Shown in pieces: positions 62,911-64,000 of a stretch of DNA of 64,000 nucleotides. The notes beneath the pieces were generated by a model, which was not told the DNA's origin, made no database searches, and worked only from the letters and a program-made list of their open reading frames with translations. This DNA comes from Chitinophagaceae bacterium UBA1946. Its GTDB lineage: Bacteria > Bacteroidota > Bacteroidia > Chitinophagales > Chitinophagaceae. The stretch spans positions 1 through 64,000 of the forward strand of contig DDEU01000039.1 of assembly GCA_002336815.1 (NCBI GenBank), given 5' to 3'. Positions within the stretch are counted from its first letter, which is position 1, and each line of letters opens with the position of its first letter. A program made the position numbers and the translations under genes.

Positions 62911-64000
62911 ATGCCTCATCATTTTTATCGGAAATTACTGTGTTCAATACTCGGGTGCTTCGCTGTATTTGTACTGGAAGCTCAAAAAGGTACTGAACCT
63001 GCCACTGCCAGCCCTGTGCTGCTGCATCCTCCAGTATCATTTACCGGCGGTCATGCTTTTATTGAACAGGTTGGTCAGTATTCCGCTGACAAACAATTTA
63101 CAGCCCTGGGGAAGGTAATAGCCGGCTTCGAAGGTTTTTCCATGCCCACCATGTTCACTACAAACGGTATCCTTTTTTTGCAGAAAAAAATAACTGCACT
63201 TTCTCATCACCAGGAAGAAGAGCTGGAAAAACAGGGATTGCCGGAAGAAGAAATTGAAAGGCGTACTAATGAGATCTTTAGCACCGTATCGTTGCAATGG
63301 GTCGATGCCAATCCCAATCCTGGTATAGAATTGCTTGATAAAACAACCGATTATCATACCTATGGTAAGATGCCGGGTAAGGCCTATGGTTACCGGCGGA
63401 TACTTTGTAAAAACATGTATCCCGGCATTGATATATTGTACAGTATGCAGCCGCAATCGCCCAATGGATTTGAATACAGTTTCATCATTCATCCCGGTGC
63501 AGATATCAGGTCAGTTAAAATGAAGTATGGAGGTGACCTGGGCAGTTTGAAACTAACCGGTAACGGATCGCTGCTTGTAAAAACAGCGATTGAAGAAATG
63601 ACGCAGTCGGGCCTCAAAGCTTTTTCAACGAACAGTGAAGATGCCCTGCAGCCACCTTCAAATACTGGGTTGATCAATGCCAGGTTTGTAGTCCGTAACA
63701 AAGAAGTGCACATCGAAGTAAGTGATAACTATGATCACAATAAAATATTGGTGGTCGATCCTTTTGTTTCCTCTTCCGGTGCTTTGACCGGTGTCTCTGC
63801 AGGCAAGGCAAAAGATGTTGACTTTGATTATGCCGGCAACATTTATGTAACGGGTGGCGGAGATGGAAATATCCATCAACTGGCAAAGTATGATGCCACT
63901 GGTGTGCTGCAATGGACCTTTAGCGGAACACTTACCAATCCTGCCTGGACCTTCGGCCCTTATTTTGGCGGCTGGGTAGTAGAAAAAACAACCGGTAATA
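62911..64000 (+). CDS. Large secreted repeat protein, 5' part only
   Basis: The reading frame starts at the ATG at 62911 and stays open to the window edge (363 complete codons). The N-terminus MPHHFYRKLLCSILGCFAVF is a signal peptide with cleavage near LEAQ. Residues about 45-260 resemble the N-terminal module of SBBP-repeat proteins: AFIEQVGQYS, KNMYPGIDILYSMQPQSPNG, FEYSFIIHPGADIRSVKMKY. From about residue 300 the propeller-like part starts (VDFDYAGNIYVTGGGDGN). It is probably a gliding- or adhesion-associated T9SS cargo with a C-terminal sorting domain outside the window. The start codon and class are clear; the full length is unknown. Confidence 0.85.
   Translation, partial: MPHHFYRKLLCSILGCFAVFVLEAQKGTEPATASPVLLHPPVSFTGGHAFIEQVGQYSADKQFTALGKVIAGFEGFSMPTMFTTNGILFLQKKITALSHHQEEELEKQGLPEEEIERRTNEIFSTVSLQWVDANPNPGIELLDKTTDYHTYGKMPGKAYGYRRILCKNMYPGIDILYSMQPQSPNGFEYSFIIHPGADIRSVKMKYGGDLGSLKLTGNGSLLVKTAIEEMTQSGLKAFSTNSEDALQPPSNTGLINARFVVRNKEVHIEVSDNYDHNKILVVDPFVSSSGALTGVSAGKAKDVDFDYAGNIYVTGGGDGNIHQLAKYDATGVLQWTFSGTLTNPAWTFGPYFGGWVVEKTTGN

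Noticed and set aside
1..64000. CRISPR arrays, rRNA and tRNA genes, classical transposases
   Set aside because: I looked for direct-repeat/spacer patterns, conserved rRNA stretches, cloverleaf folds and transposase motifs and saw none. Small tRNA genes could be missed by eye, but the intergenic gaps are mostly too short or AT-rich.

Overview
The window looks like one chromosomal stretch of a Bacteroidota bacterium, most likely Chitinophagaceae or a close relative. The evidence is the type IX secretion translocon gene sprA directly after ruvA, a secreted giant protein with a type IX-like C-terminal tail, promoters of the TTTG/TTG - N19-20 - TAnnTTTG type, a lack of Shine-Dalgarno sequences, and S9, M16, GH3 and TIGR04222 proteins typical of the phylum. 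I see no rRNA, tRNA, CRISPR array, phage or classical insertion sequence.

Layout. 1-2.25 kb: a conserved hypothetical gene converging on waaA (Kdo transferase). 2.46-9.96 kb: a seven-gene nucleotide-sugar operon (DegT aminotransferase, two UDP-sugar dehydrogenases, UDP-glucuronate decarboxylase, UDP-GlcNAc 4-epimerase type SDR, rfbC, rfbD) behind a clear promoter. 9.97-15.9 kb: a 1975-residue secreted SBBP/PKD-like surface protein. 16-20 kb: a NYN-LOTUS protein, a THUMP rRNA methyltransferase, a DinB protein and fabH. 20.2-28.2 kb: ruvA and sprA. 28.4-38 kb: DoxX, SDR, Kup potassium transporter, rhodanese, two membrane-anchored alpha/beta hydrolases, a TIGR04222 membrane protein and two LD-carboxypeptidases. 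38.1-41.3 kb: a Nudix-type regulator divergent from a GH3 glycosidase, with a perfect palindromic operator candidate between them. 42.2-44.5 kb: an ECF sigma factor and a probable membrane anti-sigma partner. 44.8-50.1 kb: metG, an LTA-synthase-like enzyme and a GDPD-fold-like protein. 50.3-62.7 kb: a fatty-acid oxidation protein, a hydrolase, VOC proteins, a DPP-IV-like peptidase, a metzincin, an ABC exporter and an M16 peptidase pair. 62.9 kb to the end: the start of another large secreted repeat protein, cut by the window edge.

The most unusual feature is in metG. Two palindrome-ended elements sit in frame inside the methionyl-tRNA synthetase gene. One (about 480 bp) carries an apparently intact DUF559 (Vsr/PD-(D/E)XK-like) endonuclease domain; the other (about 100 bp) has the same ends and no cargo. 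Their ends are open in every reading frame and are read in the same phase at both sites. A related pair of ends lies between the methyltransferase and DinB genes, where it supplies the C-terminus of one protein and the N-terminus of the other. This looks like a mobile element family adapted to insert into genes without destroying them.

A second theme is a family of imperfect seven-base tandem arrays at gene ends (about 6.0, 8.4, 18.95, 19.04, 32.9 and 38.1 kb), one of which has become part of the waaA reading frame.
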